Of a stretch of DNA of 34,174 bases, positions 8,171 through 16,078 are shown piece after piece. The stretch is from Kiritimatiellota bacterium (GTDB taxonomy: Bacteria; Verrucomicrobiota; Lentisphaeria; Victivallales; JAADHT01). The translations under genes were made by a program, and so were the position numbers. The notes under the pieces were generated by a model. That model made no database searches. It was not told where the DNA came from and saw only the letters and a program-made list of their open reading frames with translations. How positions within the stretch are numbered: position 1 is the first letter of the stretch; the number at the start of each line of letters is the position of its first letter. The stretch spans positions 1 to 34,174 of the forward strand of contig JAUUYH010000005.1 of NCBI GenBank assembly GCA_030590505.1, given 5' to 3'.

Positions 8171-9535
8171 ATGTTTGAGAGAGTTTTAATAGCAAACCGT
8201 GGTGAAATAGCATTGCGGATAGTCAGAGCATGTAAAGAGATGGGTATCGAATCTGTTATGGTATATTCTCAGGCGGACGAGACAAGTCTCCCAGTTCAGC
8301 TTGCTGATCATGCCGTATGCATAGGGCCTGCACCTTCAACAGAAAGTTATCTTTTAATTGAGCAGATTATAAGTGTTGCTGAAATTTGTGATGTTGATGC
8401 AATTCACCCTGGATATGGATTTCTCGCTGAAAATGCTCACTTCGCAGAAGTTTGTGAAAGATGCAAAATTAAATTTATCGGCCCCGGCCCCGATCAAATC
8501 AACTCGCTTGGTGATAAATCGATGGCACGTAAGACCATGCTGAAAGCTGGCGTTCCAATTACTCCTGGCAGTGATGGAGAAATTGATGATGAGGCAACTG
8601 CTGAGAAAATTGCCAATGAGATGGGTTATCCTGTTATAATCAAAGCATCTGCTGGTGGTGGTGGAAAAGGAATGCGTGTAGCCCATAATCAGTCAAGTCT
8701 GATCCAAGGATTTCACGCGGCAAAAACTGAAGCCGAACGTGCATTTGGCAATGGTGCTGTTTACATCGAAAAATATATCGAAAACCCAAAACATATAGAA
8801 TTTCAAATTCTTGCAGATGAACATGGAAATGTTGTCCATCTCGGAGAACGAGACTGCAGTACGCAGAGACGGCATCAAAAACTTATTGAGGAATCTCCAT
8901 CTCCTGGACTGAGTAAAGAGCTACGAGATCAGATGGGCAATGCTGCGGTAAAAGCTGCGAAGGCCGCAAATTACACCAATGCAGGAACTATAGAATTTCT
9001 TCTTTCAAGTAAAAATGAGTTCTACTTTATGGAGATGAACACCAGAATCCAGGTTGAACACCCTGTTACAGAAGAAATTACGGGAATTGACCTTATAAAA
9101 GAGCAAATCCGAATTGCTGCAGGAGAAAAACTATCATTTACCCAGGAGGATATCAACTTTAGTGGACATGCAATTGAGTGTCGTATAAATGCAGAAAATC
9201 CATATAAGAACTTCACTCCTAGTCCAGGAAAAGTAGAACTATTCAGCGCTCCCGGAGGAATGGGAACAAGAATTGATTCTCATGTATATTCAGGATATAC
9301 AATTTCACCGCACTATGACAGCATGATTGCTAAACTAATCGTCCATGCTGATACTCGTGAAGAAGCAATTGCTAAGTGTGAAAGAGCCCTTGATGAATTT
9401 ATCATCAAAGGTGTACATACATCAATTCCTTTCACGAAATTTCTTCTTGGATCAAAAGATTTCCTTGAAGGTAAATACGATACAGGATATATTGAACGAA
9501 TTATGAAAAGTGGACTATTTGAAGAGCATCCATAA
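8171..9535 (+). CDS. accC: Biotin carboxylase subunit of acetyl-CoA carboxylase
   Basis: This 454-residue ATP-grasp enzyme carboxylates the biotin on AccB using bicarbonate and ATP. The N-terminal domain begins [15 protein letters not shown]. The ATP-grasp glycine loop is [10 protein letters not shown] (161-170). The catalytic region [14 protein letters not shown] falls at about 287-300, and the C-terminal domain contains the SPGKVELF motif. Full length and without visible defects. AAGGA lies upstream of the ATG at somewhat long spacing. It belongs to the accB-accC-asp23 gene order also seen in Firmicutes. Confidence 0.98.
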   Translation: MFERVLIANRGEIALRIVRACKEMGIESVMVYSQADETSLPVQLADHAVCIGPAPSTESYLLIEQIISVAEICDVDAIHPGYGFLAENAHFAEVCERCKIKFIGPGPDQINSLGDKSMARKTMLKAGVPITPGSDGEIDDEATAEKIANEMGYPVIIKASAGGGGKGMRVAHNQSSLIQGFHAAKTEAERAFGNGAVYIEKYIENPKHIEFQILADEHGNVVHLGERDCSTQRRHQKLIEESPSPGLSKELRDQMGNAAVKAAKAANYTNAGTIEFLLSSKNEFYFMEMNTRIQVEHPVTEEITGIDLIKEQIRIAAGEKLSFTQEDINFSGHAIECRINAENPYKNFTPSPGKVELFSAPGGMGTRIDSHVYSGYTISPHYDSMIAKLIVHADTREEAIAKCERALDEFIIKGVHTSIPFTKFLLGSKDFLEGKYDTGYIERIMKSGLFEEHP

Positions 9536-9590
9536 TTAAATAAAGTAAAATTCAATGATTCAGTTAGAGATAATCTGAACAAGGAATTTT

Positions 9591-9635
9591 ACCCGCCGTT
9601 GACGGGTATACTTATGCGATATATTATTCGCATAA
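9591..9635. other. Two consecutive stem-loops between accC and the asp23-like gene
   Basis: ACCCG (9591-9595) pairs with CGGGT (9603-9607), and TTATGCG (9612-9618) pairs with CGCATAA (9629-9635). No T-run follows either, so these are not clear terminators. They may mark an RNA processing or attenuation point between the acc genes and the envelope-stress pair. Confidence 0.4.
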
Positions 9636-9662
9636 ATCTAAATAAAAAATAAGGAGAGAAAG

Positions 9663-10076
9663 ATGAAAAAATCAAAAAAAAGAAGCAATCTTCCTGGTGC
9701 AATAAATGCAGAAGGTAATGAATTAGGTCTGATCCATATACATGAAAATGTTATAGCTACAGCTACGAGAAAAGCAACTTGTAAAGTGGACGGAGTTGTC
9801 AGGATTGCTGGAAGTGCACTTGTTAATAATATTGCTGAACTTATTGGTAATAAAACAATCGGAGATAGAGCAATTACCGTTGATATCGAGGGTTCGACTG
9901 TATCAATTGACATAAAGGTTAATATTATATACGGAGCACATGTACCTACAGTTGCCTCTAATATTCAGAGTTCAGTTGTCGATGAAGTTGAAAAAATCAC
10001 TGGCATGACTGTTACTGCAGTAAATGTTGTGGTGCAAGAACTTGATGACTCAGAAGAACTTGAAAACAACGGATAA
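9663..10076 (+). CDS. Asp23/Gls24 family envelope protein
   Basis: This 137-residue protein matches the Asp23 (DUF322) pattern: an N-terminal GLIHIHENVIATATRKATCK segment, a central VDGVVRIAG, and a C-terminal GAHVPTVASNIQSSVVDEVE run followed by TGMTVTAVNVVV. In Staphylococcus Asp23 is held at the membrane by AmaP and linked to envelope stress. Its position after accB-accC matches the Firmicute yqhY locus, where YqhY is tied to acetyl-CoA carboxylase. GGAGAG precedes the ATG at 7 nt. The next gene is a probable membrane anchor of the same fold, so the pair likely forms a complex. Confidence 0.88.
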   Translation: MKKSKKRSNLPGAINAEGNELGLIHIHENVIATATRKATCKVDGVVRIAGSALVNNIAELIGNKTIGDRAITVDIEGSTVSIDIKVNIIYGAHVPTVASNIQSSVVDEVEKITGMTVTAVNVVVQELDDSEELENNG

Positions 10077-10124
10077 CTTTAAACTGATCATACATACAAA
10101 ACAAGATAGGAATTGCAAACTATT

Positions 10125-10592
10125 ATGAACTATATTTATAACTTAAGAGATGAATGGATTCAGGACTTCGGACCATTCAGAGCTGGTTTTATATCTGCTG
10201 TATGTTGTTTTCTTATTATAGTCGTTATATTCTATATATTCAAAATGTTAGGACGAAAACGCATACGGGAAATAATTATTCCGGGAGAAAAGGGTGCACT
10301 TGTTGTATCCGCTGGTGCGGTTGCAAATATGGTTAATACTGTTATCGCTGATCAATTCAGATGTATTACTATAAAAAAAATCATTCTCTGGAAAGGGAAT
10401 CGAGGTACAGTAATGGAGATACAGGGTGCGTATGATATTGATGGAGGACGACTTCCAGAAGTGGCAAACGGAATACGCGAAGCCATTTTAAACAACCTTG
10501 ACGGCCAGCTAGGAATTACAACCATAAAAGAGATTGTCCCTAATATCAAAAAGATTACTGCGAATAATTTGAATACAGGGAAATTTAAATAA
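10125..10592 (+). CDS. amaP: AmaP-like membrane anchor for the Asp23-family protein
   Basis: This 155-residue protein has one strong TM segment (about 20-41, GFISAVCCFLIIVVIFYIFKM) followed by a soluble Asp23-like fold. That fold contains KGALVVSAGAVANMVNTVIA, a strand pair near 90-105 and PEVANGIREAILNNLDGQLG. This is the layout of AmaP, which anchors Asp23 at the membrane. I chose the ATG at 10125. A TTG at 10113 lies too close to the AGGA at 10108-10111 to be served by it. It follows the asp23-like gene after 48 nt. Confidence 0.75.
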   Translation: MNYIYNLRDEWIQDFGPFRAGFISAVCCFLIIVVIFYIFKMLGRKRIREIIIPGEKGALVVSAGAVANMVNTVIADQFRCITIKKIILWKGNRGTVMEIQGAYDIDGGRLPEVANGIREAILNNLDGQLGITTIKEIVPNIKKITANNLNTGKFK

Positions 10593-10697
10593 AAAAAGAT
10601 GATTAAATAATATTTTTTTATATTGCAGTGACTTAATGATGTGTTACATTACCTCACGAAAAGATCAATATTATATTTACTGAATTAGAGGAGTAAA

Positions 10698-10943
10698 ATG
10701 ACAAAAGAAGAAGTATCACAAGCGGTAATTGCAATAATAAACGACATATTACCAGAGGGTGACTGTTCTGATATAAATCCGGACGAACGTCTCAGAGATC
10801 AACTTGATCTTGACTCAATGGATTTTCTTGATATTGTAATGGAATTAAGAAAACAGTATGGCGTTGAAGTTCCAGAAGAGGATTATCAACAACTGGCGAC
10901 ATTGAGTAGCTGTATTAAATATTTAGAACCAAAAATGAAATAA
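10698..10943 (+). CDS. Acyl carrier protein
   Basis: This 81-residue acidic protein carries the phosphopantetheine attachment motif LDLDSMDFLD with the serine at S40. The four-helix pattern and length are those of a free-standing acyl or peptidyl carrier protein. GAGGAG precedes the ATG at ideal spacing. DSMD in place of the DSLD of housekeeping AcpP, together with the absence of fab genes nearby, suggests an accessory carrier, although its closeness to accBC is compatible with fatty-acid synthesis. A weak promoter-like pair (TTGCAG...TACATT) lies in the 105-nt gap upstream. Confidence 0.93.
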   Translation: MTKEEVSQAVIAIINDILPEGDCSDINPDERLRDQLDLDSMDFLDIVMELRKQYGVEVPEEDYQQLATLSSCIKYLEPKMK

Positions 10944-10996
10944 AAGCCTTTTCGACTCTCTCTTAAATAGCGTATTTCATAACATAAAGTTTTTTT

Positions 10997-11455
10997 GTGA
11001 ATAATAAGATTAAATATATTGTGGGCCTTGGAAATTATGCAAAAAATGATGACGGCATAGGGCTGAGAATAGTTGAATATATTGTTGACAACAATCTTGA
11101 TAACGGCTTTGAAGCTATTGAGATTGCTAATGACGGGATGCGTCTTCTCACATACTTTACAAATTCAACGGAAAAAATTATTCTTGTTGACTGTGCTCTT
11201 ATAGGCAAAAAACCTGGAGAGCATCTTCTTTTCCCTTATGACTCTATTCAAACACAAAAAGAGGTCGGAAATATATCAACCCATGAAGGGGATATTGTAA
11301 AACTAGTTGAATTGGCTAAAGAGCTGGACTATCCCATTCCGGAACTCCAAATCTTGGCGATTGAGCCTGAATCTCTTGATATGGACATGAAACTATCAGA
11401 ATGCCTTGAATCTAAACTTAAATTATATGTCGATGCTGCTATAGCAGCTATTTAA
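10997..11455 (+). CDS. Hydrogenase maturation-type protease (peptidase M52 family)
   Basis: This 152-residue protein begins IKYIVGLGNYAKNDDGIGLR, the GxGNxxxxDDGxG motif of nickel-hydrogenase maturation endopeptidases. The expected metal ligands are D19 (DDG), D65 in ILVDCA and H96 in STHEGD. Such enzymes clip the C-terminus of the large subunit of NiFe hydrogenase after the metal is inserted. No hydrogenase or hyp gene is in the window, so the target is encoded elsewhere. The start is a GTG with no Shine-Dalgarno sequence. nadD begins 18 nt after the stop. Confidence 0.85.
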   Translation: MNNKIKYIVGLGNYAKNDDGIGLRIVEYIVDNNLDNGFEAIEIANDGMRLLTYFTNSTEKIILVDCALIGKKPGEHLLFPYDSIQTQKEVGNISTHEGDIVKLVELAKELDYPIPELQILAIEPESLDMDMKLSECLESKLKLYVDAAIAAI

Positions 11456-11473
11456 ATCTAAAATTCCCGTATT

Positions 11474-12136
11474 ATGCCAAATAAAAAACAACGAATAGCT
11501 GTTTTCGGAGGAACATTTAACCCACCTCACAATGGACATTTGCAACTTGTTCAGAAAATCATTCACGATAACATTGCAGATAAAATTCTTTTTATTCCAG
11601 CACTTCACCCCCCTCATAAACCGGGTATCCCTTCTGTCTCATTTCAAGATCGCCTCGCAATGGTTCAGATTGTTGTTGACTGCTTAAATAAAAAAGAAGG
11701 TGCTGAGCTCTTTTTCCTAAGCAATATAGAAGGAGAACGAACTGAGACCCCTTCTTATACCTATGACACGATGATAGAACTTGAAAAACAATATCCAGAT
11801 TCCACCCTCTCTCTTCTTGTAGGTGGAGACAGTCTGCTACATCTGCATACATGGTATATGGCAGAGAAACTGATAGAGAATTGGGGTATTTTGACCTATC
11901 CACGGGGCGACATCTTTGCATCTCCTGAAGCGATAAAGAAAAAATTAAAGAAAAACTGGAACGAAAAGATTGCCTCATTGCTCTTTCAGTCTATATTACT
12001 TGTTGACATCTGTAATATTTCATCAACAGAAATACGTGACGATTTAAAGAATCAAGGGGATATGTTATTCCGTTTTCTTGATTCTGGTGTATATAAATAT
12101 ATAAAAGAAAAAGGACTTTATAAAAATGACAAATAA
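11474..12136 (+). CDS. nadD: Nicotinate-nucleotide adenylyltransferase
   Basis: NadD joins nicotinate mononucleotide and ATP to form deamido-NAD in NAD synthesis. The 220-residue protein has the nucleotidyltransferase motif GGTFNPPHNGH (13-23) and the C-terminal ISSTEIR motif (about 181-187), with GGDSLLHLHTW between. No Shine-Dalgarno sequence precedes the ATG, and TATTAT overlaps the start. The 3' end overlaps rsfS by 11 nt. nadD-rsfS is a widely conserved gene pair, which supports both calls. Confidence 0.97.
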   Translation: MPNKKQRIAVFGGTFNPPHNGHLQLVQKIIHDNIADKILFIPALHPPHKPGIPSVSFQDRLAMVQIVVDCLNKKEGAELFFLSNIEGERTETPSYTYDTMIELEKQYPDSTLSLLVGGDSLLHLHTWYMAEKLIENWGILTYPRGDIFASPEAIKKKLKKNWNEKIASLLFQSILLVDICNISSTEIRDDLKNQGDMLFRFLDSGVYKYIKEKGLYKNDK

Positions 12137-12521
12137 AAAAGAGAAAACAACAACAGCTGATATGATTGCAGATCTAGCCATAAAGGTTATAGATGCAGGA
12201 AAAGGTGAAGATATAGTAAAACTACCAGTATCCGAACTATCAGTGCTTGCTGATTATTTTGTATTGTGTACGGCGAACTCTGATCCGCATCTTAGGGCGA
12301 TCTCTGAAAGATTGAAACGCGAAATATCCAAAAAATTTGGGAGAAAACCAAAACTTGATGGTGAGGCAAAAAGTAGTTGGATTGTAATGGACTATGGACT
12401 GATTGTTATACATATTCTCTCTCCTGAAATGAGGGAACATTATCAGTTAGAAAGCCTATGGACTAATAATCCTAAAATGGAGGCACTTGAAACAGTCTCT
12501 GAATCCGCATCAATGGAGTAG
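12126..12521 (+). CDS. rsfS: Ribosome silencing factor
   Basis: RsfS binds ribosomal protein L14 (uL14) on the large subunit and blocks subunit joining when nutrients are scarce. The 131-residue protein shows the family core LADYFVLCTANSDPHLRAIS (about 41-60), SSWIVMDYGLIVIHILSPEMREHY (about 84-107) and the terminal LESLW. It overlaps nadD by 11 nt and abuts the next ABC gene with no gap, so the three are probably translationally coupled. Confidence 0.96.
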   Translation: MTNKKEKTTTADMIADLAIKVIDAGKGEDIVKLPVSELSVLADYFVLCTANSDPHLRAISERLKREISKKFGRKPKLDGEAKSSWIVMDYGLIVIHILSPEMREHYQLESLWTNNPKMEALETVSESASME

Positions 12522-13295
12522 ATGAAAAAGAGCAAACAACAAACTGAAACAGTAATTGAAGCAATTGACCTAACCTTGGGATATGACGATTTCATATTAC
12601 TCAAGAATATTAATTTTTCCGTAAAAAAAGGAGAAATATTTGCAATACTCGGTGGGTCAGGATGTGGAAAAAGCACTGTATTAAAACACCTTACTGGCCT
12701 CTATGATCCACTTAAAGGAGACGTTTTAATTAATGGAACAAGCATTGTAAATGCAGAAAAGGAAGAGAAAAATGCATTAATGAGGCAGTTCGGAATTCTA
12801 TACCAGTCAGGTGCTCTTTTCAGCTCTATGACCATTGAAGAGAATATAGCAATGCCACTCCATGAATTCACTGACCTGTCAGAAAATATCATTGCTGCAA
12901 TGGCACAAGTCAAACTCAGTCTTGTAGGCCTTGAGGGATTTGAAGGATTTGCCCCTTCTGAAATCAGCGGAGGTATGAAAAAAAGAGCTGGGCTTGCTAG
13001 AGCAATGTCACTTGATCCTCAAATACTATTCTTTGATGAACCATCCGCTGGATTGGATCCTATATCATCCGCTGATCTTGATAAGTTGATTCTTGAATTG
13101 CGTAAAGCAACAGGAACAACGATGGTGATTGTAACTCACGAGCTTGACAGTATATTTACAATAGCCGACCGAGTTATAATCCTAGATAAAGAGTCTAAGG
13201 GCATAATTGCAGAAGGTAATCCTAAGGATCTGAGAGATAACTCTACAAATCCATGGGTTAAGGAATTTTTAAATCGCTCTGACATGAGAAATTAA
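12522..13295 (+). CDS. mlaF: ABC transporter ATPase, MlaF-like
   Basis: This 257-residue ATPase has Walker A GGSGCGKST (44-52), signature SGGMKKR (149-155), Walker B ILFFDEP (168-174) and a switch histidine in VTHEL. The SGGMKKRAGLARA form of the signature is typical of MlaF/MCE-linked ATPases, which power phospholipid movement between the two membranes of diderms. An MCE-domain gene follows after 53 nt. The MlaE permease expected with the pair is not next to it. GGAG lies in the rsfS stop region just upstream of the ATG. Confidence 0.9.
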   Translation: MKKSKQQTETVIEAIDLTLGYDDFILLKNINFSVKKGEIFAILGGSGCGKSTVLKHLTGLYDPLKGDVLINGTSIVNAEKEEKNALMRQFGILYQSGALFSSMTIEENIAMPLHEFTDLSENIIAAMAQVKLSLVGLEGFEGFAPSEISGGMKKRAGLARAMSLDPQILFFDEPSAGLDPISSADLDKLILELRKATGTTMVIVTHELDSIFTIADRVIILDKESKGIIAEGNPKDLRDNSTNPWVKEFLNRSDMRN

Positions 13296-13348
13296 AATCT
13301 GATAAGAAATTTAAAGGAAAAAAGCATTATGTTTAACAGGAGTTTAAG

Positions 13349-14212
13349 ATGAGTAATAAAGGTAACAAATATAAAGTCGGATTATTGGCAATAAGTTCAC
13401 TTATTCTTACAATTGTAATATTGGTCTCTCTTGGAATAATGAGCACATTTCAGGAATCATACAGTTTTATGACAGTTATATCTACCTCTGTGCAAGGGTT
13501 GGAAAAAGGTGCAAAAGTAAAGTTCAAAGGTGTGACAATTGGAAAAGTGGATCAAATTCTAATCTCGAGAGATGGTGGAAACATACTGATATATATGGAG
13601 ATGGATCCTAAAGCTGTTGCAGCTAAAAATTACAAACTGGAAGAAACAGGAAAAGACCTCGATAAGCAAGAACAGTTTAAAAGGTTTATGGAAACGAGAA
13701 TTAAAAATGGAGCAAGATGCCAGCTCCGGTATGGCGGTATAACAGGCAATCTTTATATTGAAATTGGTATATATGATACGGGAAAATTCCTTAAGAAAGA
13801 TTATCAGTTACCGAAAGATCATCCTCCATACATCCCTTCTATCCCGCCAGTTCTTATTGGTAATATCATGGGGACTCTGCAAGAAGCACTTGAACATATC
13901 GCGAACATCGATGTTAATAAGATCGTGAAAGACATAGAAAAGACCATGCTAAATGTTAATAAAACATTGACCGAGATAAACAAAGGGATAAAGGATGCCC
14001 AGATTTCAAAACTTTCTGAATCCATGAACGGATTCCTCAATTCTTCTGAAACTGCCATGGATGAAATACTTGAACTCCGTAAAACAATTGATGTCACACT
14101 TCAGAATGCAAATGATATCATGGCAGCGGCAAAAACTCTCATACAGTATATTGAGGAACATCCGGCATCACTTATTAACGGAAGACAGGATGATCCTGTT
14201 ATGACCCCTTAA
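13349..14212 (+). CDS. mlaD: MlaD-like MCE-domain protein
   Basis: This 287-residue protein has an N-terminal TM anchor (about 10-32). The MCE/MlaD domain starts at about 38, with SVQGLEKGAKVKFKGVTIGK as the conserved core and YGGITGNLYIEIG further on. The C-terminal half (about 165-280) is helical, as in proteins that form a channel across the periplasm. MCE proteins carry lipids between inner and outer membranes, which argues that this organism is a diderm. AGGAG precedes the ATG. Confidence 0.9.
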   Translation: MSNKGNKYKVGLLAISSLILTIVILVSLGIMSTFQESYSFMTVISTSVQGLEKGAKVKFKGVTIGKVDQILISRDGGNILIYMEMDPKAVAAKNYKLEETGKDLDKQEQFKRFMETRIKNGARCQLRYGGITGNLYIEIGIYDTGKFLKKDYQLPKDHPPYIPSIPPVLIGNIMGTLQEALEHIANIDVNKIVKDIEKTMLNVNKTLTEINKGIKDAQISKLSESMNGFLNSSETAMDEILELRKTIDVTLQNANDIMAAAKTLIQYIEEHPASLINGRQDDPVMTP

Positions 14213-14262
14213 GCGTTAGACGCAAAAACTCAGCAGTATATGTTTATAGGAAGAATACAGAT

Positions 14263-15909
14263 ATGAAATCCGCCCCCTCATATAAACGTTGCCTCATCTA
14301 TATAATTCCTATGATCGTTGCTCTGATAGCACGCGAATTGCTCTATATCGAATGGTTAAAATCGCCTTTTAGGTTTTATCATATACTTTCTGGTCTTGAT
14401 ATGCAGACATTTGTAATGCGTGGAGAAAACTTCTACAACGGCACTACCTCATTCAATATGTACAGATTCTTTATTGCAGTAATATATGCCATCTGCGGAA
14501 AAGAAAATCTGGTAGAAGGTGTTATTGCAGCACAGATGATGATGGGAGTTATCACAACTGGGTTAACTGTTTATCTTTACAGGCATATTTTTCGGAACAA
14601 AATAGGTGCAATGATTGCCGGTCTATTCTGTGCACTATATACCCCCCTGATGGTCTATGAAACTCAAGTACTGAAAGAAACACTTTTTCTTTTTCTATCT
14701 ATTCTGGCTTTGACATTGATTGTATTTGCACGAAAGAAACACTTCCCGCCCCTACCCTCATACATTGCTGGTGCTGTAGCAATTATGCCATTTTTTATAC
14801 GTTTTTCAGGTGTAATATGGCTAACATTTATCTACTTCTGGTTAATCACATACTGCTACAAAAAAAAACAGTTATGGAAACCCCTGTCTTTTGCAATTGC
14901 AGGATCTTTTACAGTAATAATCTTAGTATTCTCATACAATCTAAGCCACAACTACTCCATTCTCCACTACTTCACTCCAAATACTCCATACCTTCTTGGT
15001 GTGGGTGCAACGCCAGATGCTAAAAATTTATCATTTAAGCTATCTAAAACAACAACTGCCAAAGTATCTCCACAACCTCTATTTAGCTATATAAAAACAT
15101 ATACATCTAAAATTGCATACATATTCTCAGGTTACGAGCAACCGAACAATATAAATTACTATTTCACCTGTAGCAAATTGCCATTACTCAAGTTTTTCAT
15201 TGGCTCCTTTGTTCTAGTTCCACTCTCCGTTGCCGGACTCTTAATGATGGTTATATATTTCAAAAAAGAGAAAAGAGTGACAATCTTTTTTCTCTATATG
15301 ATAGCATTTATCATCCCAATGATTCTCTTCCTGCCACTTGCAAGATATAAAATGGCACTAACTCCTGTTTTTGCTATATTCGCAGCTTGGTGGATTATCT
15401 ATATGATCAATCTCTTAAAATCACAACAAAAACAGCCAATCGTAATACCAATGTTGATATTCCTCTCCGCATTCCTCTTTTCTGGTTATATATGCAGAAA
15501 TAGACCTATGCGAAACTCTGACAAAAAAGCGTACGGCCTTGCGGCATCCTACCTACCAAATAAACTTATGATCAAAGGAAGATTTCAAGAAGCCAGAGAA
15601 CTACTAGAACTCTGCTACTCTAAAAACACTGACAACCCATATATCATGCTAGATTACGTATCTTCTCTTCTAGGATGTGGAGAACCTGTCCAAGCTGAAA
15701 AAATTCTACTGAAACAGAAATCAATACAAGATCAAATCCTCCTAGGACGCTATTTCTATGAACTAGCAGAGTGTACATTAATACTCGGTCACTCAAAAAA
15801 TGCCTTAGAATATTATAAATCAGCCCTACAATTACCTATATCACCTCAACGAAAAAAAATGATTAGAACGAAAAGAACAATGATTCAACGCGCACTAATT
15901 ACAAAATAA
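14263..15909 (+). CDS. Multi-spanning membrane protein, probable GT39/PMT-like glycosyltransferase with C-terminal TPRs
   Basis: This 548-residue protein has around ten hydrophobic segments up to about residue 410, then a soluble tail with TPR-like helices. The early GLDMQTF and the following membrane pattern resemble PMT_2/ArnT-type enzymes that transfer sugars from polyprenyl phosphate, where an acidic residue in the first external loop is catalytic (here D46 is the candidate). The assignment rests on layout rather than on a decisive motif. It follows mlaD after 50 nt. A palindrome with a T-run lies 100 nt downstream. Confidence 0.6.
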   Translation: MKSAPSYKRCLIYIIPMIVALIARELLYIEWLKSPFRFYHILSGLDMQTFVMRGENFYNGTTSFNMYRFFIAVIYAICGKENLVEGVIAAQMMMGVITTGLTVYLYRHIFRNKIGAMIAGLFCALYTPLMVYETQVLKETLFLFLSILALTLIVFARKKHFPPLPSYIAGAVAIMPFFIRFSGVIWLTFIYFWLITYCYKKKQLWKPLSFAIAGSFTVIILVFSYNLSHNYSILHYFTPNTPYLLGVGATPDAKNLSFKLSKTTTAKVSPQPLFSYIKTYTSKIAYIFSGYEQPNNINYYFTCSKLPLLKFFIGSFVLVPLSVAGLLMMVIYFKKEKRVTIFFLYMIAFIIPMILFLPLARYKMALTPVFAIFAAWWIIYMINLLKSQQKQPIVIPMLIFLSAFLFSGYICRNRPMRNSDKKAYGLAASYLPNKLMIKGRFQEARELLELCYSKNTDNPYIMLDYVSSLLGCGEPVQAEKILLKQKSIQDQILLGRYFYELAECTLILGHSKNALEYYKSALQLPISPQRKKMIRTKRTMIQRALITK

Positions 15910-16008
15910 CCCTACAATTACCCAAATTTTCAAACTAAATTATTTATTAGTTTAGTCCTTATTGAAAATTCTTTTCCTTTTTCTATTTGTATTCTCGTTT
16001 TATCCCCT

Positions 16009-16032
16009 TATCTTAATTAAGATAGTTTTTTT
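16009..16032 (+). terminator. Palindrome followed by a T-run; weak terminator candidate
   Basis: TATCTTAATTAAGATA (16009-16024) is a perfect 16-nt palindrome followed by G and seven T residues. It could end the transcript from the mla/glycosyltransferase genes. The stem is entirely AT-rich and loopless in its perfect form, so it might instead be an operator ahead of the histidine kinase gene. A second AT-rich stem, AAACTAA with TTAGTTT, lies at 15932-15953. Confidence 0.4.
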
Positions 16033-16078
16033 AAACAGAGGCTGGCACTAAAACTTAGGAATATAACAGAAGTTATCA

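Noticed and set aside
16009-16032. Palindrome as a specific transcription-factor operator
   Set aside because: It ends in a seven-T run and follows a gene end, so a terminator is at least as likely. No regulator can be assigned.
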